Origin: Ephydatia muelleri
Lineage: Eukaryota; Porifera; Demospongiae; Spongillida; Spongillidae
Assembly (NCBI GenBank): GCA_013339895.1
Contig: JABACO010000021.1
Span: 7,155,174 to 7,219,173, forward strand
Reading direction: 5' to 3'
Length of the DNA stretch: 64,000 bases
Shown: positions 37,649 to 50,302 of the stretch, in pieces
Position numbering within the stretch: position 1 is the first letter of the stretch
Layout: the number at the start of each line of letters is the position of its first letter
Translations under genes and position numbers: made by a program
Notes under the pieces: generated by a model
The model's input: only the letters and a program-made list of their open reading frames with translations
What the model was told of the DNA's origin: nothing
Database searches by the model: none

Positions 37649-39213
37649 GCTGCTTCCAAAATTAATATAGGGGTGAATTAAGTTATCAAACACATGTTAG
37701 GGTTTACTTCAGATGGGAGGGGCCAAATGTACATGCATCATGTGACTAACTGCATGGTTGTTGCTTTGTTCATGTCTCTAGCTACTATTTTGATAAGCCA
37801 ATGACTCCAACATACTTGAAAGGGATTTCGTCTGACCAGCCTGCAACAGCAATAACTGGCCATAGCAACTGATGTGTAGCACTGATACAATTATTTCTTC
37901 AATTATGTTTGCAGTATCCAATGAATGTGTTAGCCCCTCACTGCAAAGGCATCCATTCCTCTTTCCCATCAAACCTCCTTCCTATTCTCCCTTTAACCCT
38001 TTTCCTTCCTCCTCCTTTATCTTACTAGCTAATCCTCTCCACCCTTTGTCCTACTGATCTTTCATTCTCTCTTCCTCCTTTCCTCCATTTGTCTCCTCCT
38101 CTCCCCTCTCTCCTCACTTCTCCTACTCCTTTCTCCCTTCCTCTCCTCTCCCCTATTGACCTCACCTCTCATCCCTCTTCTTGTGAGACTGTGTGAACAC
38201 ATATTAGCAAATTCATACACACATACACATGTAAATTCAAATGCACAAAACATAGGACTGCACAGTGTAAAGAGGTCACTGAAGGGCCATAATTGTTCAG
38301 CCATATCATAGAGGTGCAGATGGCCTGCAGAGTATAGTAGCATGAATTGCAATTAGGATGTGACCACCACATCCAAGGTGACCACACTTTTACCACCAGA
38401 TATGCTCATTGCAGCACATACATATTACACACATACACGCGCGCACATTACGCATAGAATGCACATGCATGTACACGTGTACACACACGTACATGTGTAC
38501 ATAGCAAATACACAAATACACATGTCTCCACATATTCCTACGTGTGCACATCACGTGTGCAAAATTGCATGCACACACACACACACACACTCACACACAC
38601 ACACACTCATACACACAGAGCAGAGGCCCACATGTGCACACACATGTATGCATGTGCACACATAGCAGACACATACCATCCCACAATCCCACGGCAGTGA
38701 GCTTAATAGGATGGGTTTCTGGTAAACAAGTCATATTGGGTTACATAGCTGTGTTCGTTACAACTACACTAGACATTCTGAAGAACAGTATCTGATTTGA
38801 CACCCCAGACCAACTGGCTGGGGGGTATACCTCTGTACTATCTCTAGGCTAGTACAGCTGGCTTGGGGTTACCTCAAGACCAGCACAAGCAACCCACTTT
38901 TAACAGCTCTTACTTTGGTTCCATAACCTTAGTCCACTGTCACTTCACATTCACTCACTTGACCCCCTCCCATCTTCTTCCTTCCCTCTCCTCCCTCCTA
39001 CCTCCTCATTCAAACATCCCACACATCATCATTACACACCTTGACAACCAAGACATCAGTGTGGAATGCTGCTTTGATTTATCTCATTTAGGGCTACCTT
39101 GGGAACCATTGACTGCACTTTTTTTCTTCTCTTATTGGTCACTAAGAACTAAAGAAGCTCTTCAAGTAGTTAAGCATTACTTCTATAATAGGTGTGTGCA
39201 TCTGAGGGGTGTT

Positions 39214-39218
<5 letters not shown>

Positions 39219-39253
<35 letters not shown>

Positions 39254-39600
39254 CGTGTGTGTGTATGTATGTGTGTGTATGTATGTGTGTGTATGTATGT
39301 GTGTATGTGTGTGTATGTGTGTATGTGTGTATGTATGTATGTATGTGTGTGTATGTATGTGTGTATGTATGTATGTGTGTATGTATGTATGTGTGTATGT
39401 ATGTATGTGTGTATGTATGTATGTGTGTATGTATGTATGTGTGTATGTATGTATGTGTGTATGTATGTATGTGTGTATGTATGTATGTGTGTGTATGTAT
39501 GTGTGTGTGCATGTGTATGTGTCTGTATGTATGTCTGCGTGTGTGTATGTGTATACGTGTATGTGTGTGTGTTTGTGTTAGTGTGTATACGTGGTGTGCA
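39219..39600. repeat. (TG)n / (TATG)n compound microsatellite
   Basis: About 380 bp of alternating TG and TATG, with a TATGTATGTG higher-order pattern in the middle. Confidence 0.95.
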
Positions 39601-40175
39601 TGTTTGTGTGTGTGTGTGACCCATCCTTCTAACACCTACACATCCAATGTGTTGCAACAGAAGCCATGTTCACTGAGATTAAATGGATGCAAAGTGGCAA
39701 CACAGCTCTGGAAGTGCTGGGGACCCAATCAGACCAACAGACAACAGATCTGGCAGTAATGTGATGGTCATCTACTTCTTCACACCCTGGTGAGTTGGAC
39801 AGTGATAGCCTTAACATCAAACAGCCCTTGCCTTTTGGATTCTATTGTATGTATTTCTACTTTTGTGCATACTCTCCATGTTTTGGGGTCCCATAGACAC
39901 CTAAATCGACTCTTTTGGATTTGCTGTAAAAAAGTTCATGAAGGCAATGCATAATAGTTTTCATTTATGATCCCAATTGCAGGTTGCTAGGTGCAACATT
40001 AGTATGCTTGCGTGAAGAGGGGGAGGGGGGAGGGGTCACAACCCCATTCCACAAAACCTTAATTCTCAGGCGCCATCCTCTTGCAGTTTGGTGCGTAATA
40101 CACGTGCCTTAATTAATGTACAATTCCCCAACCTTTCCCCACCCTCTTGAAAAAAAAAAAAAGAACAAAAAAAAA

Positions 40176-40210
<35 letters not shown>
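40176..40210. repeat. 35-nt poly-G run
   Basis: Thirty-five consecutive G follow two A-runs (40150-40175). The true length is uncertain, since such runs are hard to sequence. Confidence 0.9.
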
Positions 40211-40211
<1 letters not shown>

Positions 40212-40447
40212 AAGGAGAAGCCGTAGGAAACGATGCTAATGCGGAAGACGACGGCTAGGCTTAGAGACTAACAGATTAGCACCTGCAGACAAATAAACCC
40301 TTGAATTGGTGATCAAAGCGGCCGACAAACCGTAGAAATGCTGGTTATTAATCAAAAACCTGGCATAGTGGCGCCTGCCGGTATTATTGAATTTATTTAT
40401 CCGAAAAATCTATTTTTTAGAGCTCCCAAAACATCATATCAAGCATT

Positions 40448-40550
40448 GATTTTATAACGGATTTTAAAATCAATTGTTAAATCAACGCATGATTTTACAA
40501 ATCATGCGTTGATTTAACAATTGATTCAGTTAAAATCCGTTGTCAAATCT
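40448..40550. repeat. ~103-bp near-perfect foldback hairpin
   Basis: Two ~48-nt arms pair around a loop of about 3 nt. The inner 26 bp (TCAATTGTTAAATCAACGCA... arm) is perfect. The outer part has a 3-nt bulge and few mismatches (AACGGATTTTAA pairs TTAAAATCCGTT). Typical of a foldback MITE or a hairpin RNA gene. Confidence 0.88.
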
Positions 40551-40916
40551 TTAAGGTATGTGTGTGTCTTTTTTTTTTTGTCTTTTTTTCCTGTGCACGT
40601 CTGATGTACATTTTTGTAATCGAGTGATAGTGAAATGTACGACGTGCACCATTTATACAGTTGTGTTCATTATTGCAATATACCCTGTGATTTCCATGCT
40701 TAGCTACTTGCTATGAAGGCATCAACGATCTTACACTGAGGTAACCTGGTACAATGAACTCTGAAAAGCAATCTCTTGGCTGAAGACTTTATTGTTCTAG
40801 CTTTTCCATTATATCTTCTATGGCGCACCAATCGAGCCTGTCGTTTCGGTTGAGCACGCTAGTGAAGAACGAATACCTTTCTCCCCCCCCCCCCCCCCCG
40901 CTTTGCACTGAATGGT

Positions 40917-42281
40917 GTGGGTGTAGATGAATAATATTGCCCCGCCATTTTTTGAGTGGCAAGTTTGCCAATATAGATATAAAGTAAGCATGTACTTACC
41001 ATTCTTAGCACGGCCACGCAATACTATTTCAATTCCAGAACTAAAAAAAAAAAAAGGCATTTTTTGAGTGGCAAGTTTGCCAATATAGATATAAAGTAAG
41101 CATGTACTTACCATTCTTAACACGGCTACGCAATACTATTTCAATTCCAGCACTAAAAAAAAAGGCATTTTTTGAGTGGCAAGTTTGCCAATATAGATAT
41201 AAAGTAAGCATGTACTTACCATTCTTAGCACGGCCACGCAATACTATTTCAATTCCAGCACTTAAAAAAAAAAGGCATTTTTTGAGTGGCAAGTTTGCCA
41301 ATATAGATATAAAGTAAGCATGTACTTACCATTCTTAACACGGCCACGCAATACTATTTCAATTCCAGCACTTAAAAAAAAAAGGCATTTTTTGAGTGGC
41401 AAGTTTGCCAATATAGATATAAAGTAAGCATGTACTTACCATTCTTAACACGGCCACGCAATACTATTTCAATTCCAGAACTAAAAAAAAAAAAGGCATT
41501 TTTTGAGTGGCAAGTTTGCCAATATAGATATAAAGTAAGCATGTACTTACCATTCTTAACACGGCTACGCAATACTATTTCAATTCCAGCACTAAAAAAA
41601 AAGGCATTTTTTGAGTGGCAAGTTTGCCAATATAGATATAAAGTAAGCATGTACTTACCATTCTTAGCACGGCCACGCAATACTATTTCAATTCCAGCAC
41701 TTAAAAAAAAAAGGCATTTTTTGAGTGGCAAGTTTGCCAATATAGATATAAAGTAAGCATGTACTTACCATTCTTAACACGGCCACGCAATACTATTTCA
41801 ATTCCAGAACTAAAAAAAAAGAAGGCATTTTTGAGTGGCAAGTTTGCCAATATAGATATAAAGTAAGCATGTACTTACCATTCTTAACACGGCCACGCAA
41901 TACTATTTCAATTCCAGCACTAAAAAAAAAGGCATTTTTGAGTGGCAAGTTTGCCAATATAGATATAAAGTAAGCATGTACTTACCATTCTTAGCACGGC
42001 CACGCAATACTATTTCAATTCCAGAACTAAAAAAAAAAAAAGGCATTTTTTGAGTGGCAAGTTTGCCAATATAGATATAAAGTAAGCATGTACTTACCAT
42101 TCTTAGCACGGCCACGCAATACTATTTCAATTCCAGCACTAAAAAAAAAAAGGCATTTTTGAGTGGCAAGTTTGCCAATATAGATATAAAGTAAGCATGT
42201 ATATACCATTCTTAACACGGCTACGCAATACTATTTCAATTCCAGCACTAAAAAAAAAAGGCGGTATTCATCTACACCCAC
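40917..42281. mobile_element. Inverted-repeat-bounded tandem array (12 x ~110 bp)
   Basis: Twelve units of 107-112 bp (first GAGTGGC at 40954, last at 42161). Each contains the hairpin TGGCAAGTTTGCCA, the near-palindrome GTAAGCATGTACTTAC and a poly-A run. Variants recur with a period of about four units. The array is bounded by 17-bp perfect inverted repeats, GTGGGTGTAGATGAATA at 40917-40933 and its complement at 42265-42281, each followed inward by a CCGCC/GGCGG block. That fits a non-autonomous DNA element with an internal tandem repeat. Target duplication and transposase were not found. Confidence 0.6.
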
Positions 42282-45200
42282 GCCTAATAATTAATTCAAT
42301 GCATCGCAAATCATTACGGCGCAGGTGATGTAGAAAGGACAACAAATTCAACTCTATATTGTTGGTCAACAGCCACTTCGGGCATCCCGTACATTAAATA
42401 ATTACCGAACTTTGCCACGTCGGATATCCGGATGCCGGATTGAAGAGCATTATCGGATGAGACTTATGCCTTCTGGTTAAGTGACCAAATCTAATACATA
42501 AAACCATGCATCAATGTATCGAGCTAGCAGTACGGATCGCTAAACGCTACGAAAGTGTTACTGGCCTAGTTTTATTTAGACTACATTCCGAACCACATGC
42601 AGTCATGATTCCATAAGCCTCATTTTATCAAGGTACTTTATTTCATTATTACCAGCGTTTTCTAAAATGCAATGATAATAATACATGCAATAAGAGCATG
42701 GTGCATGACCGTCAAAGAAGCACCCTCGAATTCCAATGTTGTCGATGTATTCACTACACCCCTGGTCCCCTACGATGATTTGATTTTTAAACTGCATGAT
42801 AACTCAATAGTGGTTGAATCAGATAAGTACGGCAGCCTTTGACATCTCGGCGCCGCTACTTTTGCTGGTTGCAGCGGGAGCAACAGCAGGGGTCGTGCAG
42901 CATCAGAGGCAGCTGAACTGAGAAAGCACACTGTCAATGATTCAAAGTGTATTGCGTTGTTGTGGGGTTCCATCCCTCTTAGTGGACTAGCTCTAACGGG
43001 GAAGGAGGCTCAACCATTGCAGGCAGTGTTTGTTGTTTTTTTTTTCGACTCATATATACGAGTATGATTATCTATCAACACGAACTATTGATCTTATTCT
43101 GGCCCCGACCTTCCACATTATCAATTAATATTAAAATGTTTAAATTGTTGTTTGTTTTATATGCAACAACTAAAAACACAGCCATTTTGGCTATAGCATC
43201 ACACATTTAAACACCATGAGGGGTGAATTTCTACATGTGTTAAGTTTCTGATATTGGTTTTTCAGTAAGGTGTTCAACATGATGCACAATACCATTTTGA
43301 GCAGCTATCACATGCCATCCAAAAACTCTCCTTGGTCCTCTGCATATGCCACCCCACAGGTAGAACAGTTGTACGCATCCTGGTTATGAAGAGTACAATC
43401 TTTCCCTGAGACTTTAGTTCTGTTGCATGCATGTGCTATCCTTTCATTGTCACGTAATTGCAGCTTTTTTACGTCCTCGTTTCTGGTTATTAATGACCTC
43501 CTTAATCAACAATACAGGACAGAAGAATTTCATTTGCTGCCATATTTATTATGTCATCAGGGATCAGAGATTCATTTCTCAAGGGTCACTGAAGTACTCT
43601 AATGATAGTGACATCGCCACACTCCTATCACCAGTAATAACATCCTGTACACATATTGCAGCAGTATCCATTACAGAATCTCTTGCATGTCTTACAGCAC
43701 ATATTTTCCCATGGCCTATTTGAGTCCTTTAAAGACCAAGGCAAATATGACAGTAAAGATCCCGCAGGATACCAGGAACGTGTGAGCACTTCATTCCTGT
43801 CTTCCTGTTCTACTTTGCACCTTGGGTGTGGTGGACATTGAGTTGAGGCTGATAACTACACATTACTATAGAAGACAAAACTGCCACATTCGAAAATTTT
43901 AAGACAAATTTTTTTACAGCTGCAACAGGTAGACCAGTGTCAGGCACAGTTGTAGCATTGATACGCATTGGTCTATACTGTGCGTGCAGTTTTTCAGTAA
44001 ATGATGGCTTCTTGTCATGTTTTCAACACAACTCTAAAAGAACAGATTGATATATTATGCGTCACATAAAAATCGAAAACCACATCAGGGTTATATACCC
44101 CCCAATAATGGCATTAACCTAACAACGGGTCCCGTATAATTAAAAGATCAATTATTATTCCTCGTCTGTGTGCACGCCATTTCAAATCATTATCATATCC
44201 AGAAAACCGTTGTCACATTAGGCCCACTAGTCCTTAGACACTAGTCCTGGTGACTTGACCGTCGTGCACAGCGTAGCAAAATGCCCATCGAATCACTCAC
44301 CTCTGAACTAGCTATTTCCACGACTTCACCTGTCTTTGTGTACCCATTAAGAGAACAGGACGAATATTATTTAAATTCAATGAATACAAAAATTATCATT
44401 GCTATACAACGGCCTCACGTGAGCCATTGAGCCTATACGCGCACTCTGTGATCGCGCTAATCACACCTTTCAAGTGATTAAATCCAGGCAGAGTGTTCAG
44501 AACGTGGCACCACTAACCTCGCTTTGCGTAGAAATTTTTGTCGTCATCTCTTTCTCAAATCGCGCGTGCTTGTGAATGTGTACCTTTTTGTCCAAAGGTT
44601 CACTATGCTTTCTCTGTTTAAAAAGACCATTTTGCAAGGAGGGTTTTTTTTTTTCGTCATCGGATCGTGAGTTACACTCTCGTATAGTACGAAAGAGCCA
44701 AACGATATATACTTCACGCATGTACCTGTCTCCGTGCAATTCTAAGTGTTTTTACGATGTTATGTACTAATCCTGAGTGGGCAGTGATTGCTCCAGGAGG
44801 CTCTTTTTTTTGTTTTCCGAAAAGAGTGCTTGGTATTCAAAAAACACGCCGCAAACAGCGAAGATTTGAATGTGTGTATTCGCGTCGTGTATAGCACTCA
44901 AGCATAATTCACGTTGAACTCTGAGAATAAGAAGATTTAGAAAGAAACGGGTTTGATATTAGATTTTGCTGGGATTAGTCATAGCCTTAGCAGTCAAGTA
45001 CATGGATAGCTCGCACAAACCGTAGGCCAATGGTAGGCAACACCGCCCACTTTGAACAGCAGAGCAGATCATGGAGTGTAGGTGATAATGCGCTATAATT
45101 AACCGCGCTTCCAATCCCTCTCTAAAGTATCTATGGTACAGTCAGCTGTGGTTCTGCTAAACTTCTAAATGAGTATTGTACTATCTGTGATCTAATAAGG

Positions 45201-46180
45201 GACAGCCCCGCGCGTTGCTAAAGGACAGGTGATACCAGCATGAATGAAATTCTGCAGTGTATAATATCTTGAACGGAACAAAGGTAGCATGATTGTTTAA
45301 CTATGGGATAATGGTGGGCAAGCCATATAGTGCCGTTACGTCTCACCCCAAAATATTTGATGACAAACAACCAAACTTTGTTTATAGTGACTCCACCTTT
45401 AGTTAATGCCCACCGGAAGGAAGGGCCGCTGCGCTTAGCTCCCGTATGCCGCAAGGAAGGAGAACTCTATGAGCTATGGTCTATCTTGTGAGTAGTGTCT
45501 GAGGGGTATGTGTGGCTATATGCACACACACGCACACCTAGGCCAGCCTTGTTATGTCAGCAATCTATTCGGTTCTAAGGGCCACACGTAAATGGTAATA
45601 AAATAGCGATACTGACCCCATTCATTGAGACGCGCGTCACTGCGCAGCAGATAGCGTGCGCGTTTTTGTGTATTCTGATGTATATTATATAGTTTGATCT
45701 TCTCTGGTTACTCAGTACGCGGTGGTTGTGTTGTATGTGGGTGCTTACGTATTCAGCATGCGAGTATGTTACAGAACTTTGTCGGGAGAAGATGCTGTGA
45801 TTCATTATTTGGTCACTCCTTGCTCTAGGATAGTCCAAAAGTGGCCCACATCGTATTGTGTTTGTGTTTCAGCTGCTTGTATTCACGCGCTAGCTGCATG
45901 GTACGTTTCGTCTTTTATTGGTATCTCGTACGTTATTGGGTACTGACACGTAAGGCCTTCGTGTTGGGTTAGGTTTATATAGATGGGGATCTAGAGAAGT
46001 GGTTGGATGAGTTTCTTTGGGAATCTTTATTATTATGAGGGGGGTAGGTGTGGTCCTTTAGTTAATTGTGCAAAAACCGTTTCCATAGCCATAGCAGCCT
46101 GCTTAGGCCGTGACTGGTTGTACACTTCTCTGCTCCTTCATCACATTTGAAATAGCTCTTAATGTGTAGAGCACTGTGTG

Positions 46181-46237
<57 letters not shown>

Positions 46238-46980
46238 ACCGTGCATGGATTGTGTGATAAACACTCTGAGCTTCACTGAGCATTTGTACATTTCTGCTGA
46301 GCCAGCAGATGTAATCAAAGTGTGCATATCCAATGACATAATCCAAATTGTCCCCTTGCATCCAAGCATGAGGTACATGTGTACCATCATGTCATCTGGT
46401 ATTTACCCTATGGTCTAGTATATGGGTCACTGCCTATCAGCTCACCTGACTAGTACACGCCAAACGAATTTAGTACCAAATATATGTGGACCATAAAATA
46501 CTGACCATCATTTCTACAATGACACCCTTTGTGCACTGCAAAGGTTTCTCACTTGCCCAGTGCAACAGCCAATCATCTGTACTGTCATCCGATTGTCTCT
46601 GTGTTTCATGATTGGAACTTTGAATGTGGCATTTTTTTGCACTGCGACCATTTTTCTGCTGGTACTGATATGATGAGACCTATGCGTTAAAAGCAAAGGG
46701 TTTGAAGAAACTAACAGCAACTTTGACCCCATAATATGGTGTGTGGGAGTGGTGTAGGGAAAGACCAAAGTGTCATGTGGGTGTAGAGTGTCAATTGGGG
46801 TGTCATGTGGGTGTAGTGTCAATTGGGGCATCATGTGGGTGTGAAGTGTCGGTTTGGGTGTCATGTGGATACTGGGTGTTGGTTTGGGTGTCATGTGGGT
46901 GTTGGTTTGGGTGTCATGCTAGTGTGGTGTCAATCAGGTATCACAGGGTGTTATGTGGGTGTATTACAGTTTGATTGATA
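42282..46980. other. No convincing gene; possible upstream exons of the ROCO gene
   Basis: I see no protein kinase motifs and no clear exon here. It holds a (GT)n run at 46172-46237 and a ~30-bp minisatellite (GGGTGTCATGTGGGTGT...) at 46780-46960. The 5' end of the downstream ankyrin-ROCO gene must lie here or within unread sequence. Confidence 0.45.
43273..43420 (-). pseudogene. Possible zinc-finger (PHD-like) remnant
   Basis: The minus strand reads YNCSTCGVAYAEDQGEF and, after a one-base frame change, CDSCSKWYCASC. The spacing of Cys residues resembles the PHD-like clusters at the C-terminus of some DNA transposon proteins. Stops surround it. Weak call. Confidence 0.22.
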
Positions 46981-46986
46981 CTATTA

Positions 46987-46998
46987 ACACACACACAT

Positions 46999-47031
<33 letters not shown>

Positions 47032-47062
47032 TACACACACACACATACACACACACACACAC
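46987..47062. repeat. (CA)n before ROCO ankyrin exon
   Basis: CA repeat with CATA interruptions, ending directly at the CACTCCAG splice acceptor (47067). Confidence 0.9.
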
Positions 47063-47067
47063 TCCAG

Positions 47068-47581
47068 GAGACATTGTTTGACTGTATCAGGCGTCAGGAC
47101 TGTAGGAGACTGGCAGAACTTCTCCGACAAGATCCACAGAACATTTCAAACAAACATCCAGAGGTTGGTTGACCTCCATAAGTAGTGGTACTACCCTACT
47201 GGGGTATACTGGAGTATACTGGAGTATGTTGATACTGGAGTATACTGGGGTATGTTGGGGCATACTGGAGTATACTGGGGTATGTTGGGGCATACTGGGG
47301 TATACTGGGGCATACTGGGGTATACTGGGGCATACTGGAGTATACTGGGGTATACTGGGGCAACACTACATGGTTCAGTTTTCCACGTGTCTGAATCAGA
47401 TCCACTACCCAAAGGAGGTGATTCAGCCGTAAGGTGGACATATTTTCCAAAACTTACAGATCTTGTTCCGGATACCATTGGATATCATTGGATATCATTG
47501 GAAATTATGTCTACCTCATCTTCATGTCTGAATCAGCTCCTTTGGCTGACTGGCTGTGTACCTGTTGATACTAGTACTTTG

Positions 47582-47668
<87 letters not shown>

Positions 47669-48637
47669 GGATGCATGACCTTTGGACTTCTATCCCTGCA
47701 TGCATGTCTGAGGTCAAAAAGTAGTACCTATGTTGTACCTTGAAGCATAGGGCATAGGGCAGCTATGCAAGAGGAAATGAAGTCTCATACATGTGTGAGG
47801 GAACACAGGGGGTACATGGGGAACACAGGGGTACATGGGGAACACAAGGGAACATGGGGAACACAAGGGAACATGGGGAACACAAGGGAACATGTGGGAA
47901 ACACAGGGGAACACAGAGGAATACAAGGGAACACGGGAACATGGGGAACATGGGAACACAAGGGAACACGGGAACATGGGGAACACAGGGGAACATGGGG
48001 AACATGGAAGGGAGGGCACATTTCAATAGCAGGTATTATTTTAGTATACCCAGTATGTATCAAATACTTGTACTTGTGTGTGCTGATGCCATCTCCCCTG
48101 CTTAGACTGGTCTCACCATTCTCCACTATGCTTGCACATTGGGAGATGATGTCATTGTGACCAAGCTGCTCAAGGAACATCCGTGTGACTTGGGTGCTGC
48201 TGATAAGGTGATCCCCCTCCCTCCTCCCCTCCTCTCTCCTCCCCTCCTCCCCTCCCCCCTCCTCCCTTCCCCCTCCTCCCGCCTCCCTCCTCCCACACAC
48301 ACATGGCAGTTTCCTTTATTCATTCTCTCCCATATCACACACACACTGACACACACACATACACTCAGAGAGGCTACACTGCCCTGCACACTGCATGCTT
48401 CTTTGATTATGGAACGCTGGTGAAATTATTGTTAAACAAGTCAACAGAAAGTGTGAATATGCAGGACAATGTGAGTGCATTGTACTATATCTTGTCATTT
48501 GTTTACTGCCATCTTGTCCCCAATGCTCTGTTGCTGTGTGTGCATGTGTGTGTGAATGTGTGTGTGCATATGTGTGTGTGCATATGTGTGTGTGAATATG
48601 TGTGAATATGTGTGTGTGTGCATATGTGTGTGCATAT

Positions 48638-48691
<54 letters not shown>

Positions 48692-49952
48692 TTGCAGTGC
48701 GGTTGGACTGCTCTTATGCATGCAGCCAGAAACGGTAACCTTGAAATTTGTCAGCTATTGGTGGAACGTGGCAACTGCAGAGTGGGGCTTGCAGGCAAGG
48801 TGAGACACATCACTTCAGACACAAAAACACACATATTTCACTTCCTCTGATTTTAAAGATTTGCATAGTATTGCGCACTTTGAATAAACCAAATGTCTTT
48901 GAACAATAGATGTGTTGTAAACATTTGAAAGGTTTTCATCAATTGTTTTTGTGCATCTTGTAGTTGTAATTGTAATGATAGAGATTATATGACACACGTG
49001 CTGGTTCTCAAGGTCACTGTACTCAACTTGCAAAATATAGTACTTAAAAAAACACGTACATTTACATTTACACACATGCACACACATGCACACACATGGA
49101 CACACATATGCACACACATATGCACACACATATGCATACACACACATGCACACACATGCACACACATGCACACACATGCACACACATGCGCACACATGCA
49201 CACACATGCGCACACATATGCACACACATATGCACACACACATGCGCACACATGCACACACACACACATGCACACACATGCACACACATGCACACACATG
49301 CACACACATGCACACACACACGTGCACACACATGCACACACACACACACATTCTATACAGAATGGGAAAACTGCGTGTCACTACGCTGCAGAGTATGGTC
49401 ACCTCGAGATCCTGAAGTTCCTGTATGACTACGCCCCCTCAGTGGTGCCCAATATAACGCTTGCCAAGGTGGGTGTGGCACCTTCACCATCTGAACTGTT
49501 GTCCAGAGCTGTCCACACTCCTCACAGGAGTGTGTCCTGGATACGCCCACTCTGCTCCACCTGGCTGCTCTCAACAACCACACAGAAGTGGTGGAGTTCC
49601 TGAAGCAACGACTGTTCCCGCCAATAGGCCGCTACAAGCTGGTACTGGACTACAATGCACTGGTAGGTCACAGTGCAGTAGAAAGTGTGGTGAGGGTATG
49701 GAGGTGTGGTGAGGATGGAGGTGTGGTGAGGGTAGAAGGTGTGGTGAAGGTTACTGTATCAAAGCTACAAGGCTTTACCATACAAAATCTGAAGTACCTA
49801 TGGTTTGAGAAGTGTTGCTTTATTGATCTTGAAATTGGTTGGCTCTGAATGCAGAATTCTCAGGACATGTTCCCTGAGGACATGGCTAACTTAAGAGGCA
49901 ATGCCAGTTTAAGAGGGAAATTGTCTGATTACAGGAAGGTGAGTATATCATG

Positions 49953-50017
<65 letters not shown>

Positions 50018-50267
50018 TGTGTGTGTGTGTGTGTGGTGTGCGTGTGTGGTGTGTGTGTGTGTGTGTGTGTGTGTGTGCATGTGTTTGCTGGTATACGTGT
50101 GGCGTGTGTATTACATCAGGGTACACATGCATACCCTAATGCCCTCTCTCTCCCCCTACCATCTCTTCCCCAAACACACCACACACCACACACACACATG
50201 CACACACACACATACACACATACACATGCACACACACATGCACACACACACACACATGCACACACAT

Positions 50268-50302
<35 letters not shown>

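Larger units (their letters stand above)
37649..40447. other. No gene recognised; microsatellites
   Basis: Contains pyrimidine-rich DNA (37970-38160), CA repeats (38570-38620) and the TATG/TG tract below. A long open frame from 38863 to 39759 is produced by the repeat and is not credible. Confidence 0.5.

Noticed and set aside
38863..39759. 298-codon plus-strand frame
   Set aside because: Two thirds of it is translated TG/TATG microsatellite; the rest shows no recognisable protein.
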